Made by a program: the position numbers and the translations under genes | Notes under the pieces: model-generated | Told to the model about the DNA's origin: nothing | Database searches by the model: none | The model's input: the letters and a program-made list of their open reading frames with translations, nothing else | Assembly (NCBI GenBank): GCA_027295645.1 | Contig: JAPUKM010000283.1 | Location: forward strand, 1-11,336 | From: Chloroflexota bacterium | GTDB taxonomy: Bacteria > Chloroflexota > Dehalococcoidia > Lucifugimonadales > JAPUKM01 | Direction: 5' to 3' | Length of the DNA stretch: 11,336 bases | Shown here: piece by piece, positions 1-6,110 of the stretch | How positions within the stretch are numbered: the first letter of the stretch is position 1 | Layout of the letters: each line of letters opens with the position of its first letter

Positions 1-409
1 ACACCGGATGCACCTGCGTCGAGGCGATCTCCGCCAGCGGCACCAGCACGAAGGCCCGCTCCGCCATACCCGGGTGAGGTACGGTAAGGCTCGCCGTCGA
101 TATCACCTGGTCCCCATAGAGAAGAAGGTCGATATCCAGAACACGGGGACCGTACCGGAAGGTGGGACTTCGCCCCACCCGTCGCTCCACCTCCTTGGTC
201 GCCTCCAAAACCTGGTGTGACATCTGGTCGGTTTCCATCTCGCACACCAGGTTCAAGAACGGCGGCTGATCCGTGTAACCCCATGGCTCAGTCTCATAGA
301 TGGAAGAGAGCCGGATCAGCTTCAGCGAATTGCGCAGCAGGCGCAGCCCCTCACGCAGATGCTCCTCCCGCTCGCCCAAGTTGCTCCCGAGGCCCAAGTA
401 CGCTGTCAC
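1..409 (-). CDS. folK: 2-amino-4-hydroxy-6-hydroxymethyldihydropteridine pyrophosphokinase (HPPK), 3' end cut by window
   Basis: HPPK transfers pyrophosphate from ATP to 6-hydroxymethyl-dihydropterin, the step before dihydropteroate synthase in folate synthesis; it is cytosolic. I translated 136 codons from a GTG at 407-409. Visible motifs are the N-terminal YLGLGSNLG (residues 4-12), SSIYETEPWG (35-44) with DQPPFLN for pterin binding, RYGPRVLDIDLLLYG (85-99), which carries the two Mg-binding aspartates of the family (D92, D94), and VPHPGMAERAFVLVPLAEIA (110-129). The family is about 150-170 residues long, so only some 15-30 residues lie outside the window. The start is 7 bases after the folP stop. 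A Shine-Dalgarno-like AGAGGTGA spans that stop, so the two genes look co-translated in one operon. Identity is secure; the exact length is unknown. Confidence 0.95.
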   Translation of the reverse strand, partial: MTAYLGLGSNLGEREEHLREGLRLLRNSLKLIRLSSIYETEPWGYTDQPPFLNLVCEMETDQMSHQVLEATKEVERRVGRSPTFRYGPRVLDIDLLLYGDQVISTASLTVPHPGMAERAFVLVPLAEIASTQVHPV

Positions 410-416
410 CAACCGC

Positions 417-1310
417 TCACCTCTTGTCGGGACGCTGCCATCCACGTACCACCGCATCAGCCATGCGAGTTACCCTGACCATCGTCTGGACATCATGCAC
501 CCGGACAATATCAGCACCATTGGCCACAGAGAGGGCAACGGCAGCAGCGGTGCCCTCCATTCGCTGCTCCACAGGCAGATCGAGTACCAGCCCAATAAAG
601 GACTTGCGAGACGGCCCCACTAGTAGCGGGAATCCCAACTCCCTCAACTCTCGCAGCCTGCTGATGAGCTGAAGGTTGTGCTCCGGCCCCTTGGCGAACC
701 CTATGCCAGGGTCTACGATAATCGCTTCACGGGGTACGCCCGCCTCAACAGCCTGTCCAACGCTTCTAGCTAGTACCGCCTTTACATCAGAGATTAGGTC
801 ACGGTACCGGGTGCCCTTCTGGTTGTGCATGAGCACAATGGGTACATTGTGCTCCGCTGCAAGCCCCGCCAAGGCCGAGTCGTACTGGAGTCCCCAAATA
901 TCGTTAAGCATTGATACACCCGCGTCAAGCGCCCTCCGCGCCACTCCACTCTTGTAGGTGTCAATGCTCACGGGAACACTCACCTGAGATATCAGGCGCT
1001 CCAGGACCGGCATAACCCGCCGTAGCTCCTCATCCTCAGATATCGGCTCATACCGCGGGTGTCCGGCGAACGCCCGCGTTGACTCACCGCCCACATCGAT
1101 GATGTCGGCTCCCTCCTCCTCAAACCGGCGGGCTTGGTCAACCGCGGCCTGGACGTCATCACCGGTCCCATCACCAGAGAAAGAGTCCGCGCTGATGTTT
1201 ACTACACCCATCACATAGGTACGCACGCCCCAAACGAATCTCTGCCCTCGACACATCATATAGGCAGGATTCCCTCGCTCGTCGGTGTGGTCTGGTACTG
1301 GTGCTTGCAT
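417..1310 (-). CDS. folP: Dihydropteroate synthase (DHPS)
   Basis: DHPS condenses the pterin pyrophosphate made by FolK with p-aminobenzoate to give dihydropteroate; it is the sulfonamide target and a TIM barrel. Visible in order (297-residue numbering): VMGVVNISADSFSGDG (33-48, with the metal/pyrophosphate Asn38), DIIDVGGESTR (69-79), SIDTYK (115-120), LNDIWG (135-140), LMHNQKGTRY (160-169), DPGIGFAKG (200-208), GPSRKSFIG (232-240, with Lys236) and RVHDV (270-274). These cover all the usual pterin and phosphate contacts. The STR loop continues Ala-Phe-Ala where most enzymes have Pro-Gly, which is unusual. The ATG at 1310 has GGTGAT about 8 bases upstream. Alternative ATGs at residues 18 and 19 also follow a purine-rich stretch and would give a more usual length (about 280), so the first 17 residues are uncertain. 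folK follows in the same operon. Confidence 0.96.
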   Translation of the reverse strand: MQAPVPDHTDERGNPAYMMCRGQRFVWGVRTYVMGVVNISADSFSGDGTGDDVQAAVDQARRFEEEGADIIDVGGESTRAFAGHPRYEPISEDEELRRVMPVLERLISQVSVPVSIDTYKSGVARRALDAGVSMLNDIWGLQYDSALAGLAAEHNVPIVLMHNQKGTRYRDLISDVKAVLARSVGQAVEAGVPREAIIVDPGIGFAKGPEHNLQLISRLRELRELGFPLLVGPSRKSFIGLVLDLPVEQRMEGTAAAVALSVANGADIVRVHDVQTMVRVTRMADAVVRGWQRPDKR

Positions 1311-1339
1311 CCTCTTATCACCGGAAGAAGTCCCGGACT

Positions 1340-1348
1340 ATTCTACCA
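1340..1348 (-). promoter_or_regulatory. Candidate extended -10 promoter for folP-folK
   Basis: On the minus strand the sequence reads TGGTAGAAT: a TGn extension followed by TAGAAT, five of six bases of the sigma-70 -10 consensus. No convincing -35 box lies 16-18 bases upstream, as expected for an extended -10 promoter. Transcription would start near 1333, giving a leader of roughly 24 bases before the folP ATG at 1310. Seen by eye only. Confidence 0.4.
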
Positions 1349-1432
1349 TCGCTGCTGCACAGCCTCCTGCACCGCCACCATTGAACACCTCGGCACATAG
1401 CATTTCAGGATAGCCTCACTCACAGGCCTTAC

Positions 1433-1461
1433 TTGCCAGCTAGGGGGAAATCTGCTAGCAT
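1433..1461 (+). promoter_or_regulatory. Candidate sigma-70 promoter for the carboxyltransferase gene
   Basis: TTGCCA (1433-1438) and TAGCAT (1456-1461) are separated by 17 bases. The -10 is preceded by TGC, making it an extended -10 as well. A start near 1468 would give a leader of about 58 bases to the ATG at 1526. It is divergent from the folP promoter about 90 bases away, so the two share one short regulatory region (1311-1525) that contains no gene. Confidence 0.45.
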
Positions 1462-1525
1462 CTCCCTTCGATGGCAACCTGCACGTTGCATCAGTCATTA
1501 TCTATCTTATTTGTTCGAGGTTACT

Positions 1526-3088
1526 ATGGCCGTTGAGAAGAAGATCAAAGAGCGGCTTGCTGAGTTGCGTAAGCGCCGCGAGAAGTCAAGACTGGGTGGC
1601 GGCGAGGAAAAGATCAAGCAGCAGCATGCCAAAGGCAAGCTCACCGCCCAAGAACGTATAGACCTCCTTCTAGACAAAGGCACCTTTGAAGAGATTGACC
1701 CGTTCGTTACACACTGGTCACGAGACCTGGCAGGTAAAGAGGATCTCTTCCTGGGTGACGCCGTCGTCACCGGCTTCGGCAAGATTCACAACCGGCTGGT
1801 CTTCATCTATTCCCAGGATTTCACCGTCTTCGGCGGGTCATTGTCGGAAGTCGTCGCAGAGAAGATCTGCAAAATCATGGACATGGCCCTCAAGACCGGT
1901 GCTCCAATCATCGGCCTCAACGACTCTGGTGGAGCACGTATCCAAGAAGGGGTTGTAAGCCTGGCGGGCTATGGTGAGATCTTCCTTCGTAACACCCTGG
2001 CCTCTGGAGTTATCCCGCAGATTTCGGTGATCCTGGGACCCTGCGCCGGCGGTGCAGTCTACTCCCCGGGCATAACCGACTTCGTTTTCAAGCTCAAGGG
2101 CATCGGCCAGATGAACATCACAGGCCCGGACGTCATCAAGGCCGCTACAGGCGAGGTGGTGACCCATGAAGCCCTCGGAGGGGCTGACAGCCACGCCATA
2201 CACAGTGGCGTATCACATTTCAGCCATGCCTCTGAAGCAGAATGCCTTGAAGAGGTACGACGCCTCCTCAGCTTCCTGCCGCAAAACAACATGGAGGACC
2301 CTCCAACCTCTCCAAGCTATGACGACCCAGAACGTACTGACGACATGCTTCAGACCATCGTCCCCGATGACCTGGTTAAGCCGTATGATATGCGAGAGCT
2401 TATAGCTCGCGTCGTGGACGACGGCGACTTCCTGGAGATCCACCGTCTCTTCGCCCAGAACATTATCGTAGGGCTTGCCCGCATGGGCGGACAGCCTGTC
2501 GGCATCGTCGCCCAGGAGCCCAACTACCTTGCGGGTGTGCTGGACATCGACGCCTCCACCAAGGCGGCCCGGTTCGTCCGCATGTGCGACGCCTTCAACA
2601 TCCCCATCATCAGCCTCGTGGATGTCCCCGGCTTCCTTCCAGGCTCAGACCAGGAGCTTGGCGGCATCATTCGACATGGAGCCAAGCTCCTCTATGCCTA
2701 TGCTGAAGCTACCGTCCCCAAGATCACCACTATCGTCCGGAAGGCTTACGGTGGTGCTTACGTGGTCATGGGGAGCAAACATCTGCGTGCAGACATCAAC
2801 TTCGCTTGGCCCACAGCTGAGATCGCCGTCATGGGACCAGAGGGTGCGGTGAACATCATCCACCGTCAAGAAATCGCCTCCTCCAAGGACCCGGAAGAGA
2901 CCCGTGCACGGCTGAGCAAAGATTACCGCAAGCGGCTTGCCACTCCCTATGTCGCTGCCCAGCGTGGATACATAGACGACGTCATCGATCCTGCAAACAC
3001 CAGGCCCCGTATTATCAAGGCTCTGGAAATGCTTCAGAATAAGCGCGACAGCCTGCCCCCCAAGAAGCACGGCAATATCCCCCTGTGA
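1526..3088 (+). CDS. pccB: Acyl-CoA carboxylase carboxyltransferase (beta) subunit, propionyl/methylmalonyl-CoA type
   Basis: This subunit moves the carboxyl group from carboxybiotin to an acyl-CoA (propionyl-CoA to methylmalonyl-CoA in PccB; the reverse in methylmalonyl-CoA decarboxylases). It has 520 residues, normal for the family, with two crotonase-like halves. Motifs: the N-terminal helix with RIDLL and D-GTFEE (44-56), SGGARIQEGV (134-143) and GPCAGGAVYSP (171-181) as the first oxyanion-hole region, VDVPGFLPGSDQELGGIIRHG (365-385, part shown) and KAYGGAY (406-412) in the second half, and the family's typical tail PPKKHGNIPL. I chose the ATG at 1526 over an upstream in-frame TTG at 1433 because GAGG lies 5 bases before it and conserved sequence begins there. 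The biotin carboxylase and biotin carrier subunits are not in the window. Residue 413 is Val where propionyl-specific enzymes have Asp, so substrate specificity is open. Confidence 0.93.
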   Translation: MAVEKKIKERLAELRKRREKSRLGGGEEKIKQQHAKGKLTAQERIDLLLDKGTFEEIDPFVTHWSRDLAGKEDLFLGDAVVTGFGKIHNRLVFIYSQDFTVFGGSLSEVVAEKICKIMDMALKTGAPIIGLNDSGGARIQEGVVSLAGYGEIFLRNTLASGVIPQISVILGPCAGGAVYSPGITDFVFKLKGIGQMNITGPDVIKAATGEVVTHEALGGADSHAIHSGVSHFSHASEAECLEEVRRLLSFLPQNNMEDPPTSPSYDDPERTDDMLQTIVPDDLVKPYDMRELIARVVDDGDFLEIHRLFAQNIIVGLARMGGQPVGIVAQEPNYLAGVLDIDASTKAARFVRMCDAFNIPIISLVDVPGFLPGSDQELGGIIRHGAKLLYAYAEATVPKITTIVRKAYGGAYVVMGSKHLRADINFAWPTAEIAVMGPEGAVNIIHRQEIASSKDPEETRARLSKDYRKRLATPYVAAQRGYIDDVIDPANTRPRIIKALEMLQNKRDSLPPKKHGNIPL

Positions 3089-3101
3089 CGGGAGCTACGA
3101 T

Positions 3102-3299
3102 ATGGCCGACGACTGTAAGAATGACGACACAACCGCCTCCCTAATGGCCACAGTAGAGGCCATTGTCAACGCAGCCGAAGAGAGTTACGGCATCACTCTC
3201 ACCACGCCTGAGGCAAGCCCCTGGAAGTCTGCGTACCGCGGAGCTGCCGCCCGGAACAGTGAGAGCGCCCCTGGTGGATGGCGAAACCTGGGGACATAA
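3102..3299 (+). CDS. Small protein behind the carboxyltransferase, possible epsilon/gamma-like accessory subunit
   Basis: This 65-residue ORF starts 13 bases after the carboxyltransferase stop, with GGGAG about 8 bases before its ATG, so it is probably translated from the same mRNA. The N-terminal half is acidic (MADDCKNDD) and then helix-forming (MATVEAIVNAAEESYG, residues 14-29). The C-terminal half carries SPWKSAYRGAAARN (39-52) and a Gly/Trp tail. A short SPW-x-x-A-x-R segment near the C-terminus is what I recall from small epsilon or gamma subunits of acyl-CoA carboxylases and decarboxylase pumps. The resemblance is weak and covers only a few residues. There is no transmembrane segment, unlike OadG-type gamma subunits. 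The position argues for a real gene; the function is inference from context. Confidence 0.55.
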   Translation: MADDCKNDDTTASLMATVEAIVNAAEESYGITLTTPEASPWKSAYRGAAARNSESAPGGWRNLGT

Positions 3300-3339
3300 A
3301 CCACTCTTCGTAGCCACTCATCATTCTGACTGAAGTTCC

Positions 3340-3348
3340 TGATATAAT
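3340..3348 (+). promoter_or_regulatory. Extended -10 promoter for isocitrate dehydrogenase
   Basis: TGATATAAT contains a perfect TATAAT (3343-3348) with the TGn extension. The sequence 16-18 bases upstream has no clear -35 box. Transcription would start near 3355, after the small ORF's stop, giving a leader of about 125 bases. The icd-mdh pair therefore probably has its own promoter in addition to any read-through from the carboxyltransferase. Confidence 0.6.
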
Positions 3349-3354
3349 CCGAGT

Positions 3355-3463
3355 GAGAGCATCGGAGTAGGTTCTCTCGCTGGAATTCGGTCGCTACCAT
3401 TGCTCCAAGCGGGCCGTTGTTTAATTGACCGGCTACCTGCAACCAAGACCGTCTGGAGCGCTG
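3355..3463 (+). promoter_or_regulatory. Structured 5' leader of the isocitrate dehydrogenase mRNA (candidate)
   Basis: The leader between the TATAAT box and the ribosome binding site contains several inverted repeats in one order. GAGAG (3355-3359) pairs with CTCTC (3374-3378). GCTCCA (3402-3407) pairs with TGGAGC (3454-3459), enclosing GCCG (3413-3416) with CGGC (3430-3433). The outer GCTCCA/TGGAGC stem would end just 4 bases before AAGGAGG. I do not recognise it as a known riboswitch, and no folding was computed. Confidence 0.3.
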
Positions 3464-3470
3464 AAGGAGG
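3464..3470 (+). promoter_or_regulatory. Strong ribosome binding site that fixes a TTG start
   Basis: AAGGAGG is a near-complete match to the anti-Shine-Dalgarno sequence, 9 bases before the TTG at 3480. No ATG or GTG lies in frame near it, so it supports TTG as the start of isocitrate dehydrogenase. Confidence 0.75.
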
Positions 3471-3479
3471 GAGTTCGAC

Positions 3480-4682
3480 TTGTCTGACTCACAAGCCATA
3501 GAGAGGGCCAAAGAGCACTTCGGAAAGATCCTTGAGCAACAGCTTGAGCGGGTCGAACGCCTCAAACAGCACCAGGAGTGGACAGACTACACATCCGCTA
3601 AACCAATCATTATCGGCGTCATTGGCGGCGACGGTATTGGCCCCACCATCACAGCAGAGGCCCAGCGCGTCCTGGAGCACCTCCTCAAAGAGCAGGTTGA
3701 AGCCGGTAAGGTGGAGCTTCGTCCTATCGAGGGCCTCACCATCGAGAACCGGGCTGCAAAGCTGAAGGCCATCCCAGACGATGTACTGGAGGAGATCAAG
3801 CGCTGCCACGTAACCCTCAAGGGCCCAACCCACACCCCGGAAAAAGGGGACGGTTGGCCCAACATTGAGAGTGCTAATGTGGCCATACGCAAGGAGCTTG
3901 ACCTGTTCGCCAACATCCGTCCTGTCCGTATCCCCAGTGAAAACGTCGACTGGACCTTCTTCCGAGAGAATACCGAAGACCTGTACGCTCTTGGAAGTCA
4001 GGGAATTAACGTCACCGATGACCTTGCCATCGACTTCAGGCTGATCACCACCCAGGGGTCTGAGCGCATCATCGATGCCGCCTTCGCCCATGCGCAACGC
4101 ACCGGCAAAACCAAAGTGACCATCGTTACCAAAGCCAATGTAGTCAAGACTACTGATGGGAAATTCCTGGAGGTGGCGGGGCAGGTGTCCGCCAAATACC
4201 CGGGGATCTCCTGGGACGGCTGGTATATCGATATCATGACCGCCAAGCTGCTGGACACTGCGCGCCGCAGCGACTTCCAGGTACTAGCGCTGCCCAACCT
4301 CTACGGCGATATCCTGACTGACGAGGCTGCCCAGATCCAGGGTGGTGTCGGCACCGCTGGAAGCGCCAACATCGGCAAGCGGTACGGCATGTTCGAAGCC
4401 ATCCACGGTTCAGCCCCTCGCATGGTGCAGGAGAACCGTGCGCAGTATGCAGACCCCAGCTCGGTCTTGCGGGCCGGCGCCATGCTCCTCGAGCACATCG
4501 GCTTCACCGACCTTGGAGACCGGCTCCACAAGGCCCTTGATATCTGCGGTCAGTACGAGCGCAAGATCGTCATGACCGGACGGGACACTGGCGCCACCAG
4601 CAGGGAGTTCGGAGAGTACATCATGTCCACGGTTGTGGACCCAACTGTTGCCTCACGCTGGGAGTCGTACGTTAAGGCTTAA
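3480..4682 (+). CDS. icd: Isocitrate dehydrogenase, isocitrate/isopropylmalate dehydrogenase superfamily
   Basis: It oxidatively decarboxylates isocitrate to 2-oxoglutarate with NAD(P)+, a cytosolic TCA-cycle step. The protein has 400 residues from a TTG start. The first 40 residues are helical and charged, before the fold proper begins at IIIGVIGGDGIGP (43-55). The substrate site is intact: S131, N133 and R137 in ESANVAIRKELDL (130-142), RPVR (147-150), FRENTEDLY (161-169) with Tyr169, TKANVVK (217-223) with Lys218, and metal-binding aspartates around DIM (251) and NLYGDILTDE (273-282). The S-x-N-x-x-x-R pattern fits isocitrate, not isopropylmalate. The cofactor loop reads HGSAPRM (309-315): Arg-Met replaces the Lys-Tyr of NADP enzymes and the Asp-Ile of NAD enzymes, so cofactor choice is not clear. 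mdh follows after 53 bases. Confidence 0.92.
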   Translation: MSDSQAIERAKEHFGKILEQQLERVERLKQHQEWTDYTSAKPIIIGVIGGDGIGPTITAEAQRVLEHLLKEQVEAGKVELRPIEGLTIENRAAKLKAIPDDVLEEIKRCHVTLKGPTHTPEKGDGWPNIESANVAIRKELDLFANIRPVRIPSENVDWTFFRENTEDLYALGSQGINVTDDLAIDFRLITTQGSERIIDAAFAHAQRTGKTKVTIVTKANVVKTTDGKFLEVAGQVSAKYPGISWDGWYIDIMTAKLLDTARRSDFQVLALPNLYGDILTDEAAQIQGGVGTAGSANIGKRYGMFEAIHGSAPRMVQENRAQYADPSSVLRAGAMLLEHIGFTDLGDRLHKALDICGQYERKIVMTGRDTGATSREFGEYIMSTVVDPTVASRWESYVKA

Positions 4683-4735
4683 TGATCAGCAATGCCTACT
4701 AGGTCGCTGAGCACATGCAAGGAGCGGAGGGCACA

Positions 4736-5671
4736 ATGAGGAAGAAGGTCACAGTCGTTGGAGCGGGCCAGGTTGGCGGTACAACCGCCCTACAAATCTT
4801 TCAGCGCGGGTATGCCGACGTGGTGCTGACGGACATCGTTGAAGGTCTTCCTCAGGGAAAAGCCCTCGACATCCTGGAATCCGGCCCCATCATCGGCTCC
4901 AACGCACAGATCGTTGGAACCAACGGTTACGAAGAGACCGCGAACTCTGACCTGGTAGTAATCACGTCGGGAGTGGCGCGCAAGCCAGGCATGAGCCGAG
5001 ACGACCTGCTGTTCACCAACATGGACATCATCGGTGCGGTCACCAGAGAGATCGTACGCTATTCTCCCAACTGCATAATCGTCACTGTCACCAACCCCTT
5101 GGACGCCATGACCCAGCACGCTTACGAGGTGAGTGGCCTCCCTAAGCAGCGGGTCATCGGACAATCGGGAATCTTGGACACGGCCCGTTTCCGCACCTTT
5201 CTAGCTCAAGAGTTGAACGTATCAATACGAGATGTCCAAGCTTACGTCCTGGGTGGCCATGGCGACACCATGGTACCGCTCGTCCACTACACCACCGTCG
5301 GCAGTGTGCCGGTCACCGAGCTACTTCCCAAGGATACTCTTGAGCGCATCGTCCAGCGCACCCGCGATGGCGGGGCCGAGATCGTTGGCCTCCTAAAGAC
5401 AGGGAGTGCATTCTACGCACCTGCTGCTGCCGTCGCCGAAATGGTGGATGCCATTCTTCTGGACCAGCACAGGATCCTCCCATGCGCGGCATACCTAGAA
5501 GGAGAGTATGGCATCAGCGGACTCTACTCTGGAGTCCCGGTGAAGCTGGCGGCCGGAGGCATTGAGGAGATCGTCAGTATTAAGCTCTCGGCGGAGGAGG
5601 AAGCGATGCTGAAGCAATCGGCAGCGGTCGTCCAGGAGCTGATCGACTCCATGCGCAAGCCGCGGGTGTAA
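4736..5671 (+). CDS. mdh: Malate dehydrogenase, LDH-like type
   Basis: It interconverts malate and oxaloacetate with NAD+ in the TCA cycle. It has 311 residues, typical of the tetrameric LDH-like MDH found in Chloroflexus. The Rossmann motif is GAGQVGG (9-15). Asp33 at the end of the second strand indicates NAD rather than NADP. The mobile loop ARKPGMSRDDLL (81-92) has Arg82 and Arg88, and the Arg82 position marks malate over lactate dehydrogenase (which has Gln). VTNPLDAM (118-125), the catalytic pair Asp148 in GILDTARFR (145-153) and His175 in GGHGDTMVP (173-181) are all present. I chose the ATG at 4736 because GGAGG sits 5 bases upstream; an in-frame upstream ATG at 4715 would add seven unlikely residues. 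It is last in the plus-strand run and convergent with the sdh genes. Confidence 0.96.
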   Translation: MRKKVTVVGAGQVGGTTALQIFQRGYADVVLTDIVEGLPQGKALDILESGPIIGSNAQIVGTNGYEETANSDLVVITSGVARKPGMSRDDLLFTNMDIIGAVTREIVRYSPNCIIVTVTNPLDAMTQHAYEVSGLPKQRVIGQSGILDTARFRTFLAQELNVSIRDVQAYVLGGHGDTMVPLVHYTTVGSVPVTELLPKDTLERIVQRTRDGGAEIVGLLKTGSAFYAPAAAVAEMVDAILLDQHRILPCAAYLEGEYGISGLYSGVPVKLAAGGIEEIVSIKLSAEEEAMLKQSAAVVQELIDSMRKPRV

Positions 5672-5721
5672 GCACATCCGCACTGTCTCCGAACTCTCGC
5701 ATAGAGTAACGGGAGCACACC

Positions 5722-5918
5722 GTACGCCATCCGTGGGCCAACACCCTCCTGCTGTTGCTCTCCTGGGCGAAGGGATCACCGGTGTGCTTGGCCCGGTCTC
5801 CGGCAGTAGCGATCAGGCCATCTACCTGAACCTTCACCGGATAACCGGCTTTGCTATCCTTGCGCTATTGCCCTGGAAGAGCCGGGTTGTTCTACGCGCT
5901 CTGCGCCGCCGTAGACGC
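5722..5918 (+). pseudogene. Frameshifted, truncated remnant of a membrane (cytochrome b-like) protein
   Basis: Two plus-strand reading frames join into one sensible membrane-protein start. From 5722 one frame gives VRHPWANTLLLLLSWA. After a single missing base near 5767-5768 the next frame gives EGITGVLGPVSGSSDQAIY and then LNLHRITGFAILALLPWKSR, ending in RVVLRALRRRRR. The result is two hydrophobic helices, a conserved-looking His-Arg (heme-ligand style) and a basic stop-transfer end. I recall such N-termini from Chloroflexota proteins that combine a cytochrome b-like membrane part with a molybdopterin oxidoreductase domain, but this is from memory. No start codon survives: GTA at 5722, behind GGGAG, may once have been GTG. 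Sequence after 5918 (open to 6032) looks non-coding. The rest of the gene is absent. Confidence 0.55.
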
Positions 5919-5944
5919 ATGGTGAAGGTGTGCGGAAGGGCTGA

Positions 5945-5980
5945 GATCGGACCCCTAGAGGTGCGATCCGACGCGTCGGG
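5945..5980. repeat. Nested palindromes in the convergent intergenic region
   Basis: CCGACGCGTCGG (5968-5979) is a perfect 12-base palindrome. Just before it, TCGGA (from 5946) and TCCGA (5967-5971) form an inverted repeat around an imperfect dyad centred on CTAG (ACCCCTAGAGGT). The elements overlap, so alternative hairpins compete. No T-run follows on either strand, so this is not a classical intrinsic terminator. It lies between convergent mdh and the sdh operon, where a bidirectional stop would be expected. Confidence 0.4.
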
Positions 5981-6020
5981 AAGGGTGGGCTGGGCGGAAA
6001 CAATCACTCCGTTGCGGCGC

Positions 6021-6045
6021 AGCTCATCTTGAGCTTGTCGAAAGG
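6021..6045. repeat. REP-like intergenic repeat unit
   Basis: The segment contains a perfect inverted repeat, AGCTCA-TCT-TGAGCT (6021-6035), followed by TGTCGAAAGG. Read on the minus strand it resembles the CTTCGACAAGCTCA-type short element that I recall being scattered between genes in many GC-rich bacterial genomes. Only one copy is visible here, so its dispersed nature cannot be shown from this window. Bases 6046-6110 show no gene or clear signal. Confidence 0.4.
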
Positions 6046-6110
6046 TACACCAGGTTCTATGACTCCCTCAGATTGGGTATGTGAGGGGTAGATGGGCAAG
6101 ATGGAGACTA

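Noticed and set aside
1433..1525. A 31-residue N-terminal extension of the carboxyltransferase from a TTG start
   Set aside because: It covers the candidate promoter, lacks a ribosome site and precedes an ATG with GAGG where family similarity begins.
3300..3480. A tRNA or known riboswitch in the isocitrate dehydrogenase leader
   Set aside because: No cloverleaf, T-loop GTTC motif or recognisable aptamer core could be found.
3489..4097. A 202-codon open frame on the minus strand across isocitrate dehydrogenase
   Set aside because: It is fully antisense to a conserved gene with intact motifs, shows no domain pattern and has no ribosome site; a shadow frame.
5680..5730. A transcription terminator after mdh (ACTCT-CGCAT-AGAGT near 5692-5706)
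   Set aside because: The stem is only 5 bp with no following T-run, so it is not enough to call.
5733..6032. A 99-residue intact plus-strand gene in the convergent gap
   Set aside because: Its first 11 residues lose the hydrophobic pattern seen in the neighbouring frame, and its last 35 residues look non-coding; a frameshifted remnant explains it better.
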